Assembly: GCA_032690845.1 (NCBI GenBank)
Contig: CM064424.1
Location: 45,521,511-45,585,510, forward strand
DNA from: Eleusine coracana subsp. coracana
Lineage: Eukaryota; Streptophyta; Magnoliopsida; Poales; Poaceae
DNA length: 64,000 bases
Reading direction: 5' to 3'
Positions 1-9,334 of the stretch are shown here, piece after piece; position 1 is the first letter of the stretch; each line of letters opens with the position of its first letter. The position numbers and the translations under genes are program-made. The notes beneath the pieces were generated by a model. That model was not told where the DNA came from. It saw only the letters and a list, made by a program, of their open reading frames with translations, and ran no database searches.

Positions 1-2373
1 GATTTTTGGCCTTCAAAGTTTCAAGAGCTTGGGCAGATGACTCTAGTTCTCTTATGCGGCCTTCAAGACTTGCAATTTGAGCGGCTGCCTAGGCATCTTG
101 TTTTTGTTTCAGTTCCAGTTCAGGTTAAATGTTCATGTCACACAGATAACGTGTGAGGTATAAGCTATATTGGTCTCATACCTTGTAACTCGAATTGAAG
201 TTCATCAACTTGAGATGAACGGGCTTTTAGCGCTACTGATAAGCGCCCTACTTCCAGTCTCTCTTTGGCAAGTTGGTCTTCTAAATCGACGGCTTTTGCA
301 CACTGCCTTTCGACAAGTTGCAGAAGCTTGTTCTTGTTGGCCATATGAGTTTTCAGAGCCTGTAATAATGGCAAGTTATATGTTTGAAATTTCATAACCA
401 GGAACGGTGATTATTATTGACAAAAAGGACGGAATACCTGGAAGGAATGATAGGCTTTTTCAGTTTGCTCTTCAAAATTTTTCAAATCCGCTTGCTCTGT
501 CGACTCATCAAATCTGACGATGGCAAATTGGCCACTATGATATATTGATCTAGTCGGCGTTGGCTGGTCTGCGGCACCTTCTCTTACCACTCAGTGAATA
601 GGAGTCAGCGTGACATTTTCCTCCGGACCGATTGGATATTCATATGTTGGCTCTGGTATAGATTCAAAAACCAGTGATGGCTCTTCGGGCTCGGTGGAGG
701 TAGGAGTATCAGTACCCGTTGCCATCTCAGATGTATTCAGGTCCGAGATGTTGGGTGATTTAGCTTGGTTATCTTCTGGCTGAGTGGATTCGGGTGCACC
801 TTTTTCACTCGGTTTCTTTGCCGAGTGGTCTGGGATATCATCTTTGGATGACTCGGCCTGTGGTGTCTCCTGGGCTTTTTCGGGAACTGGACTTTGTGCC
901 GGAACTTCTTCAAAAGACGACCGCCCGGACAACCTGCCAATTTGACAAAACTTACATATTTCACTCAAATGGATAGTTAAGCTTTAAGTTATATTGATTT
1001 GTTTACCTTGAGCGGTGTTTGAATTTAATGCCTGACACTCTTGATGGTGGGCTGGTTGGCCTTGGGGCGCTTGACATGGCTAGCGTCGTCTCATGGGTGC
1101 TTGTCTTGCTAGTTTCACTCGGCTGATTTTGTCCTTCATCATCCATGGCTCGCCAAGTGGTGGAGGTTTTCTCTGGAGTTTTCTTCTTTGCCTCTGCTTG
1201 AAGTCTGGCTACTCTTTCAGCCAGCGATTCTTCTTCATCAGAATCTTCAATATGTGCCTTTTGGCGCTTGGGAGCTGATGGTTGAGTGGGAGATTTCTTT
1301 TACGGCATCGGCGACAGAGGGGGGTTGGACACGTATACATCAAGGTTCTGCAATATAAGTTTCGTATTATTCATTGCTGAACATAATGCATAAAGTATTG
1401 ACCTTTTAAGCACAGAAGTGGATAACTTACTGGACTCCTGCCAGTCTTGGAATGATGTCCACATTTCGCACTACCTGGAGTCCAACCAAGTAGTGAAGAA
1501 AATATGTTTTCCAGCCGCAATGTTAATTCCCTTTTTGACAATGTTTCTGGCACTTCCATGGTGGGGTCTGAACCTAGTTCGAACTTCCAACCAGGAACAT
1601 GATGTTTTTTAATAGGCAGCACGCGGCGATATATGAAGCTTGCGGCAACATGTACGCCAGTGTAACCTTGGGACTTGAGATAGGCAATGTGTTCTAATAT
1701 GGCATCAACTTGAGACTTTTTGTTTGGATGGGCCTTTGCTGACCACTCGGGTCGTGGCTTGGGGGCTTCGGCCGTAGTCTCTGACAAAGGTGGAGCATGG
1801 TTTCCATGGTAAAACCAGTCCGCGTGCCAACCTTTGTTCGTTGATGGAAGTGGTACATCAATGTATTTGGGTTTATTCCTAAGTTGGAATCCGGCCCCTC
1901 CTACAACATTATTGCTGTTTGATTTCAAGACAAACAGTTGTTTGGAGGTATCAAAATGAGGATAAATCCCCAAGAACACCTCACACAGGTGGATGAAGAT
2001 AGCAATATGTAAGATGGAATTTGGATTCAGATTGACAAGATTGATGCCATAGAAGAACAGGAGACCGCGAAAGAAGTCGCAACAAGGGATCCCAAATCCA
2101 CAATAGAAAAAAGGAGGAGAAAACCGTGATTTGGTCAACAGGAGGTTGAGGAAATTTCTAACCTATGGCCTCGCTCCATTCTCCGGTCTGATGATCCTGC
2201 AACACGCCGTCAATCACCAGTCTGTTGATTTCCTCTAAATCCATGGTTGACACGGGGAACTCCTTGATGACGGCGGGGATGTCGAAGATTGGCACTTCTT
2301 CCTTGCCCTTCTCAGGGGAAGATTGCTTCTGGGATTGTGCCTTGTAGCTTTGGCGGGTGCGCTTCGGGGCCAT
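1..2373 (-). pseudogene. Antisense additional ORF of Tat element A (PF04195-type), partial
   Basis: On the minus strand the ORF starts at the MAPKRTRQ methionine (2373) and reads leftwards. Exon 1 (2373-2158) ends in a TAG; the conserved globular part (about 2130-1430) is in a different frame and carries NPNSILHIAIFIHLCEV and GYTGVHVAASFIYRR, typical of the grass family Pfam calls putative gypsy type transposon (PF04195). A GTAAGT donor follows near 1428 and a GCAG acceptor near 1348. Further GT-AG introns are visible at about 915-1000 and 375-438, with a donor near 164. Low-complexity Ser/Pro/Glu-rich protein follows, then a coiled-coil-like segment (MANKNKLLQLVERQ...) and the ORF runs off the window. 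Its introns coincide with those of the copy at 43096-54703. The function is unknown; the ORF is not gag or pol. Confidence 0.65.
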
Positions 2374-2580
2374 CGCTCTTGTTCGAGTGCGGTGGAAGCA
2401 GCTGCGTGGAGCCTTGGGCGGAAATGGACTCTTGAGATCAAGGGTTTGTGTGCGTAAGAAGGCGGCGGCGGCAAAACGAGGAAAAAGGGGTGCGGCTGTT
2501 TGGAGGCCCTTTTTATAAGGGCTAGATGACCTATTGGACCAAGGCTTTTCGTAATTTGTTAAGTCTAGTTTTGTTAATCG

Positions 2581-2820
2581 GATTATTGCAGTTTCAGCCT
2601 TGGAAATTGTACCTTCCGAGATTTCAAGATAAATCACTCAGATTATTACAGTTTTCAGCCTTGGAAATTGTACTTTCGAGATTTTGTGATAAATCACTTG
2701 GATTATTGCAGTTTCAGCCTTGGAAATTGTACCTTCCGAGATTTCGTGATAAATCACTCGGATTACTGTAGCTTTAGCCTTGGAAATGGTACCTTTCGAC
2801 ATTGCGCGGTAAATCATATA
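2581..2820. repeat. 60-bp tandem repeat, four copies
   Basis: Four consecutive units start at 2581, 2641, 2701 and 2761. Each begins GATTATTGCAG or a close variant and ends near AAATCACTCG. Copies differ by point changes and single-base indels, and the fourth is most diverged. The array lies between the antisense ORF and the 3' LTR of Tat element A. The phrases also occur as scattered single relics in the matching part of element B (near 42690-42760). Confidence 0.85.
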
Positions 2821-3251
2821 GATTATCCCGGCACCAATCATGGAGGTTGCGTTTCCATGTTATATTAATACTATTGATACATCACCAATCTTGGGGGCTA
2901 TGACAATTGAAATTTGTCGTTAATCATTCGGATTAAGGGCACTTTAGCATTGGGGATATAAATATGAAATTGGTGATGAATCACTCGGCAAGTAAATATG
3001 GAGTTTGCTAAGGCAAAATTGGAAGATTCAGACCTCATTATTACATTTTCTGAAGAGGAACAAGGTTAATTGGATATTTTTTGATAACTCAAAAGTTGCT
3101 TCGGTATAGCCTTAACAATCTTTTGAGTTGGGGGCTACATGCATAGGCTATATCTTTTTTAGTGATTTATGAATAAGAATTAATAGAAAAAGCACTTCCC
3201 AATTTTATAAGATGTCGAGGCAAACCAAGACGACAGTTCAATACGAGAAGT

Positions 3252-3264
3252 GCTTGGGGGCTAC
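3252..3264 (+). other. Polypurine tract of Tat element A
   Basis: GCTTGGGGGCTAC lies immediately before the TGTGG that opens the 3' LTR at 3265. The same tract-LTR junction occurs on the minus strand at 42156-42168 and 31693-31705, which supports the call. It primes plus-strand DNA synthesis in the family. Confidence 0.75.
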
Positions 3265-3627
3265 TGTGGTATGTATATACTAGGGATACCTCGCCACTCG
3301 GATATATTGATGAGTGGGCCAGGGTCCAATAAAGATGAAGACCCATAAAGATAACTATTCGGATTGTTACTTGGAGTACACGACAAGTCAATATTAGAGA
3401 TAGAAAGTTAGAGATAGAGTCATAGTCAGAGATCATGTTATAACCGACTAAGACACTTACCATGTAACCCTGCCCCCCGGATATATAAGGAGGGGCAGGG
3501 GCTCTTTTGGAGGGATCCATCCCGAATAATATACTACAGAACACAGGACGTAGGGGCTCTTGTGTGTCCATCGATCTTTCATACTCATACGCATACCTAG
3601 ATCTACTATCGAGAATATCTCTCGACA
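3265..3627 (+). repeat. 3' LTR of Tat element A
   Basis: The LTR opens TGTGGTATGTATA and closes CTCTCGACA (TG...CA). It includes the TATATAAGGAGGGGCAGGGGC core (about 3482-3502), a TATA-like promoter motif that also appears, reverse-complemented, in the LTRs at 22348, 31268, 33771 and 41738. The right edge is defined by the resumption of Athila gag at 3628. Confidence 0.8.
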
Positions 3628-4194
3628 GCCTTCATCAACATTCTATGTAAATCCAAGAATCTTATTCTTCAAAGCTTGAGTCTTACCAGGAGGGAAGTAT
3701 TTGGCCAAGAATTTAGCTGCTAACGTGTTCCACACCGTCTTACTGGGTTTTCCAATCCATTGTATCATCGCTTGGGGCGTCCAACTAGAGAGAAGGGGAA
3801 CAACCACACACGTGCTTGGTCTCCGGTCAATCCCGCTATCTTGAATGTACTACAAACCTCAACGAAGTGTTGCAAGTGATGATTGGGATCTCTCCAATTG
3901 ATACGGAAGTTGATCTTGAGCTTCTTGGAAATCTGTCTTGACAACATTAGTCAATTGAGGTTTGAGACGATTAACCGTAGGTACCTCTGCCATCTCTTCT
4001 TCTTCTTGATCTTGAACTGTGGCTTCTATTGTGAATAATGTTCGAGGGGTGACGCTGACTGCTTCTCCAGATAAATCTCCAAGTGACTTGCTTCTCTTCT
4101 CCGCTGTTCTCTTCTTGTGAAAGAGTCTTTCTGGATCATCGGTGTAATTAGAGGGTTTGTTTGACTTAGGACCGTCCATACCTGTTAGTTTCAC
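3628..4194 (-). pseudogene. Athila gag, N-terminal fragment
   Basis: Reading leftwards from 4194, the N-terminus is acidic and low complexity (QDQEEEEMAEVP). After a frameshift near 3900 come the retrotrans_gag core signatures INWRDPNHHLQHFVEVC, then TGDQARVWLFPFSLVG, then a decayed stretch with several stops that corresponds to the AKFLAKYFPP-type segment. Gag forms the particle in this family. The reading ends abruptly at 3628 where Tat element A begins. It is non-functional because of frameshift, stops and truncation. Confidence 0.75.
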
Positions 4195-4285
4195 TTAACA
4201 GAATATATGTACTAAAGAGACGAGTACAATTAAGCACAATGACTAAACACTAATACATCAAACAATGTTTAAAAACCTGCTATAG

Positions 4286-4303
4286 TCCCCGGCAATGGCG
4301 CCA
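4286..4303 (-). other. Primer-binding site of the Athila element
   Basis: The minus strand reads TGGCGCCATTGCCGGGGA, one base off the classic TGGCGCCGTTGCCGGGGA site. It lies 13 bp inside the LTR boundary and upstream of gag, so it fixes the element's orientation. Confidence 0.85.
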
Positions 4304-4316
4304 GCAAAAGGTAGCT

Positions 4317-5602
4317 TGTTGGTCGTAACTACGCACCCACTTATATACCGCAAGAGGACGGTGTATGATTGTAGCACTTTTTTCCCTTGAATTGAGTATT
4401 CCAAGATTTATCGAATCCACTAGGACCTTAGGGATAATTAAACAAAGTTAACAGTAAAAGATCTAGTCAAAGCTACTGCTAAGTTCAGGTTGCATTAGGA
4501 AAGTCTAATTAAATAGCATCATAATATGTAATTATATGGATTAATAAAAACCTATAATGAATAAGACCACCCTGCTTTCCGAGTGGCTCCCGATTTATCG
4601 CTACCGAGAGGAAACCCTCAATCGCGCGAGTATCTTACCCTACTCAACTATCCAATAGTGCTGCGTAGGCTTAGTGCTGTCACCGCTAAATCACACTACT
4701 AGCATCATCAAGCAACCATAATCAATACAATGTCCGAATACTATCCTGATCACCACGATCAAGATAATATCTACTTGCTTAGCCTAGAACTAAGCAATTG
4801 GAATAAGCACATGCATGATTATAGAATCGAGATAGACAAATCACCGAAACCATCATCAACATATTCAATCATCCTTGAGATACATAGAGTAAGATTCATC
4901 CCTGTTGAGATGGCCTACCTTGACGGATCAACTCTTACACCAATGGTTCTTGAAACTCAACTAGAGATCTATTCTAACGAGGCAAGCCTCAGTGGCTCTA
5001 ACTCACGGATCTGTTGTCCCTCTGTTGCCTCCTTCGTCTCCTCTGGTCATGGCCAGAGTTTATAAGTATTTATACGGGTTCTACTCATAAAGGACTGGGT
5101 TTCTAACAAATAAGGCGGTTGCGCCGATCGGCGCAAGTCGTGTCTTCTCTGGATTCTTCTCTGAGTCGGTTCCTCTGTCTTCCACAGCTACCATATGGGT
5201 CTTTTCCTTCGAGATAAAGTCTTGTACTGCACGTCGAGATCTTGAAGTTCCATAAATCTTCTAGGCAAATATCTTCAAGTGTCTTGCGCAGATAAACTTC
5301 CATAAGCATGTGGATTGGGCCTCGATCACTTTTATGAGTCAAAACTCCCTTGCGCCGATAGGCTCATGGACTACGCCGATCAGCGCATTGGGCTTCTTCA
5401 GTGCTTTTCATTGGTTCTGGACTCCTGTCCTCTCCAGCATCACTTTAATCACCAATTTTACCTGTTTCTACAATAAAGCTCCAAAGCAATGCATATACAA
5501 ATATATAGACAATATCATAGGTAAATGGCCTAAATTAGTATCAATTATGCTCTAATTAGGATAATATTCACATATAAAGACGACACTTGGGGAGTGCCAA
5601 CA
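4317..5602 (-). repeat. 5' LTR of the Athila element
   Basis: The minus strand opens TGTTGGCACTCCCC (ending at 5602) and closes CCAACA (4317), about 1.29 kb. It has no coding potential beyond short chance ORFs. GCCGATCGGCGC-like palindromic words occur near 5120-5130 and 5353-5385. The second LTR is not in the window. Confidence 0.7.
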
Positions 5603-5856
5603 ATGGACCATCTAGGCTCTACCGTGTTCATAGGCCAGCACGGCACGAAAAAACCATGGCGTGCCGTGCCTTGAGCTGCGGCCAAGGCATGCGGGCTGGC
5701 ACGACACGGCCCGATTTTTCTGCCGTGCTGCTTCCATTCGTGTTGTGCCATGGAGGTCCCGTGTCGGGCAGCCCGGATTTACAGGACTAGCCCAACTAGC
5801 CCACTAGGGCAACACGGTTTCAGCTGAAGAAGAAAAAGGTGTGCTAAAAAAAGCTA
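5603..5856. other. Grass repeat rich in GGCACG/CGTGCC words
   Basis: The segment is made of short inverted words such as GGCACGACACGG and CGTGCCGTGCC. There is no credible ORF. It resembles common dispersed grass repeats, but I cannot assign a family. Confidence 0.35.
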
Positions 5857-6680
5857 GAAGAAGTATTATTTTGTTCCCTCAACTATTACGATTGATTTTT
5901 GTCCCTCAATTACAAAACCGAACACTCAAAGTCCTGAACTCATGAATCCATTCAGTTTTCGTTCCTCGACAGTTTTCACTCCGGTTTTGTCCTATGTGAC
6001 ACACTCGTAACATGGGCCCACCAATTTTTTTTATTTCTTTTTTTATTTTCTCCTCTTCTCCCTCTCTTGCGTGGGTCCCTCTCCTGCGTGGCGGTGAGTG
6101 TGGGCATGTACGCGAGCATGGAGGCGGAGGGCGACGAAGGCTCAAGCAAAGGCGGGCGGAGCTGGGACGGAGAGCGGGTGACACAAGCGGAGCTGGGTCG
6201 CACGTGCATGGAGGCGGAGGGCGGTGCGGGCTCGAGCGGAGATGGGCAAAGCTGGGGCCGAGCGGGCATGGAGGCGAAGGGCGGTGCAGACTCGGGCGGA
6301 GACTAGCAGAGCTGGAACAGAGTCGAGCACAGGCACGGAGGCGGAGGGTGGCGTGGGCTCGGGCGGAGGCAGGTGACACTCGGGCCGAGCGTGGGCATGG
6401 AGGCGGAGGGCAGCGCGGGATCGAGAGGAGCTAGTGCGTCACCAGCCACCACCGCTCCATCGCTAGCCGCGACATGGTGGCCTCTTTTTCTTATTTTTTT
6501 CTCAGGTCACACCTGAGTCAGCAAGTCAAGGCTTCCGAGTAGCACAAAATGATAATCAAAACCTTCAATGAACGAATACCGAACGGATTCACGAGTTCAG
6601 AGACTCTAAGTACCCAGTTTTGTAATTGAGAGACCAAAACACATGATTGCAATAGTTGAGGGACCAAATTTTGACTTCTT
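5857..6680. mobile_element. Mutator-like non-autonomous element with GC-rich core
   Basis: Long imperfect terminal inverted repeats flank the element. The left arm (5857-5952) and the reverse complement of the right arm (6584-6680) share CCCTCAACTATT, CTCAATTACAAAAC and CTGAACTC...GAATCC in the same order. The interior (about 6055-6450) is strikingly GC-rich, with imperfect repeats of the phrase GCATGGAGGCGGAGGGCG. Long inverted arms around a GC-rich foreign-looking core are characteristic of Mutator-like or Pack-MULE elements. No transposase is present. A 9-bp target duplication could not be fixed because A-rich sequence flanks both ends. Confidence 0.6.
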
Positions 6681-7284
6681 CCAAAAAAAATAGCTACAGA
6701 AAAAAAGGTAGAGCGAACGAATGGCCTGGAGGGAAATTTTTTATTTCAGTTGGAGAGAGAAAAGTGAGCGATCTTTTAATGCTATAAAAGTAACCTTCAT
6801 GAGGATGGAAGAAGAGACAAATCTTAAGCACCATGGATCGAATAAGTTGGTAATACTATTTATTAGTTCATATACTTGCCCTTTTGACCTGTCTTATTTT
6901 TGTCAACACCGATAATCTGAAAATTGAAAGATATTTCTAACTCAGCAAGTGAGGAGTGCAATTTGTCCTTGAAATTTGTATTTTTTCTATTGAAAATTGT
7001 ATGGTTTTGAGCTACACTGCAATTGTTGAAAGAATTTTGAAAAGGCACCTTGCGAATACTAAATGGAATATTCAGTGCCCAATAAAACAAATTCCTCAAG
7101 TTGGGTCAATGAAACTTGGATCATTTCATTTAAATAACAAAATATTCAGGAATTGCATTCATCAATTTCTTTCACATTCAGTCACTACTTTGCCATATAA
7201 CTCATTGACAACACACACACAATCAAAATTGGAATACTGAGCACCAAACTTAGATGTCATGAACACTACATAATGTGGCAGTAA
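6681..7284. other. AT-rich spacer, no gene recognised
   Basis: Only short ORFs without recognisable similarity occur. The stretch lies between the Mutator-like element and the poly(A) end of the LINE. Confidence 0.4.
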
Positions 7285-8604
7285 GTTTTTTTTTCTTGAA
7301 TACGTAGGAGAGTTACGTATCTTTGTATTAATAGAGAGAAAAGTCTGTCCCTTACAAGCTCTACCACCTCGCTCTGGACCGAGCTGCGAAAGGTTGAGGA
7401 TTACATAAGTCGAAAACTATAAACCAAAAGCACACAAAAGCTATACCAAGAGCGCGCGCACACACACACATCAAACACTCCTTGGGGTTTACACCACACC
7501 TCCTGACCGGTGCTCGAAGAATTCAGTTTCAGAGCTCCTGTAAGTCCCTAAAGGTGCTACTCATCCTGATAGGCTCTCAAAAGCTTATTCATGCAAGACC
7601 AGGCACCCAAAATTATCAGTGTGTTGAGGCCTTTCTTTTTCTCCTTCGGGGCTTTCTTCACACTTCTCCACCAATCTGCCAGAGAGGTTGCATGTCGAGA
7701 AAGGACACATTGCGGCAGTCCGAGAGGTTACAAGGATCTGAAACCAAAACTCCCTTGTGAAGACGCAACTTGTGACCAAGTGTTGGATGTTCTCCTCTTC
7801 TTGATCACATATCAAACACCTGTCAGGGTGTTGTAGAATGCTTTTGGCCAATCTGTCTGCCTTCTAGCATCGGTTGTGAACTGCCAACCACATGAAAATT
7901 TTGCATTTTGAAGGTGCCCAAGTCTTCCAAATGCGAAACCAAGGCTCAAAAGTAACCGATGTGTACTGTCCTGACCTATCCAACCACCAAATATGGGTGT
8001 CATCCTCCTGTGAGAGCACAATCTGCAGCAATGTGTCAACCAGCTGAAAAAATTCAAACTGTCCGGTTAGGGATAAACCACCCTGGATGTCCTTGGTCCA
8101 CTTTTGATCTAATAGACCTTCGGCCACCATTCTTCTATTTCTTGTTCGGGAAGGCACTGCCGCAACCACCTATGGTGCTAGATTAGAGATTGAGCAGCCA
8201 AAGATCCACTTGTCCTTACAAAAAAGAATAGAGGATCCATTACCGATCCTACTCTTTGTGGCCATCTCAATAGGGTGACCACGCAAGGATGGGTAGGCAT
8301 ATCCAGAGCACTCCATGGCTGACTTGTGTCTGTCTTCTGAAACAATAGCCATCTTACTTGTAGAGCCCATCCCATGAGCTCTAGATTAGGAACTCCCAGA
8401 CCACTGAGATCAAGGGGTCTTTGTACTTTCGCCCATGCTACAAGAAAACATCCACCATTCACATCATGTCTTCCTTTCCAGAGAAACCCTCTTCTGATCT
8501 TATTAATCGTTTTGATGAACCATTTAGGCACGTTTATTGCGATTAGCACATATATTGGAAGGGTAGAGAGAACAAACTTGACCCAAACAGCTCGACCTAC
8601 CATA
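7285..8604 (-). pseudogene. LINE (L1-type) 3' part: end of reverse transcriptase and zf-RVT
   Basis: The minus strand continues a LINE protein broken by the copia insertion at 8605. It reads GRAVWVKFVLSTLPIYV, then NKIRRGFLWKG, then the typical GLGVPNLELMGWALQVRW, then after frameshifts the zf-RVT region WAPSKCKIFMWLAVHNRC, DRCLICDQEEENIQHL and CVFTREFWF. These are hallmark segments of plant LINE ORF2 after the polymerase palm. The 3' end is marked by a T run at about 7286-7294 (a poly(A) tail on the minus strand). Several stops and frameshifts inactivate it. The upstream polymerase portion resumes at 15415. Confidence 0.8.
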
Positions 8605-9167
8605 TGATAGAAACTGGTCCGTGCCTAGTCTACGATCTAGTGAGGATCTAAACAATGCAATGGGTTCTAGTACTGGATCTAGAGGGAGAGGAGAGAGATG
8701 AGCAATACTTGGATTATGTGGTAGCAGAGCGGGGGCCGTCACGGGAAGGGCCGGAGTCGAGGCAGAGGCGGCAACGACGTCGGTCCCCGTCATGTCGTCG
8801 ATGGCGAGGATCTCGTTGAGAGTGTCAGCGAGGTGCTTGGGAAGCGGGGATGGTGGCCGGAGGTGTCAAAGTCCCTCGAGTCTGTACCGGCACTAGCCCG
8901 GTACAGCTGCGGTGAAGAGTGACGACGTGGTGGCGGTGGGTCTTCCTGTCACTGGCTGCGACCCTCCTTTTGATCGGGTTAGGGTTATGTGGGGAGGATT
9001 TGTGGCCACGTTCAACCTCGTGAAAAGTGCCATGGCGTCCTCCCCGGCTTTTATATGCGCAGTGTGATAGGGCCCACCAACCAGAGGAGGGTTGGGGCGC
9101 CCCCGATTAGGGCGCGAGATCTGGGCATTTTGGGTCGTGGGGCCCAAGTGTGGGAGATCTACCAACA
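8605..9167 (-). repeat. 3' LTR of copia A
   Basis: It opens TGATAGAAACTGG and closes ACCAACA in plus-strand reading and matches 14851-15414. The adjacent TTCTCCCCCTAGAT (9168-9181) is the reverse complement of a polypurine tract. Confidence 0.9.
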
Positions 9168-9334
9168 TTCTCCCCCTAGATCTCAACTCATCATTACTTT
9201 ACATTTTCCATTTCATCACGGATTTACACATAGAGCATGTTTCATCGTCACAGCTAATCATTGATAGATTCAACAGCTACTACACATGTCCCCGTTCAGA
9301 AACAGATACATTTCTTTGGGCCCTAAGTCCAGAA

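Larger units (their letters stand above)
1..3627 (+). mobile_element. Tat-lineage Ty3 retrotransposon A, 3' part
   Basis: This is the 3' end of a plus-strand LTR retrotransposon whose gag-pol lies left of the window. From left to right it holds an ORF on the opposite strand (1-2373), a non-coding stretch with a 60-bp tandem repeat (2581-2820), a polypurine tract at 3252-3264 and a 3' LTR at 3265-3627. A known feature of the grass Tat lineage (Grande, RIRE2, Retand relatives) is an additional ORF, often antisense, between pol and the 3' LTR, and that matches this order. The element is inserted in Athila gag, which resumes directly at 3628; GCCTT at 3628-3632 would be one copy of the target-site duplication. 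The same order recurs inverted in element B at 41738-55372. Confidence 0.75.
3628..5602 (-). mobile_element. Athila-type Ty3 retrotransposon, 5' end
   Basis: This is a minus-strand element with 5' LTR 4317-5602, a primer-binding site at 4286-4303, a short leader, and the start of gag (4194 down to 3628), where Tat element A is inserted. The remainder would continue left of the window. The tRNA-Asp/Arg-like primer-binding site and the gag fold are those of Athila elements. Confidence 0.75.

Noticed and set aside
2581..2820. CRISPR-like array (regular repeats)
   Set aside because: Units are directly adjacent with no unique spacers, and the context is a plant retrotransposon; the same holds for the 37-bp array at 23852.
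4286..4303. Part of a tRNA gene
   Set aside because: Only the 18-bp primer-binding complement is present, next to an LTR; there is no cloverleaf. The same applies to 14835, 52445 and 63633.
6012..6434. A 140-aa protein in the Mutator-like core
   Set aside because: The core is a GC-rich repeat open in several frames on both strands; no family match is recognisable.
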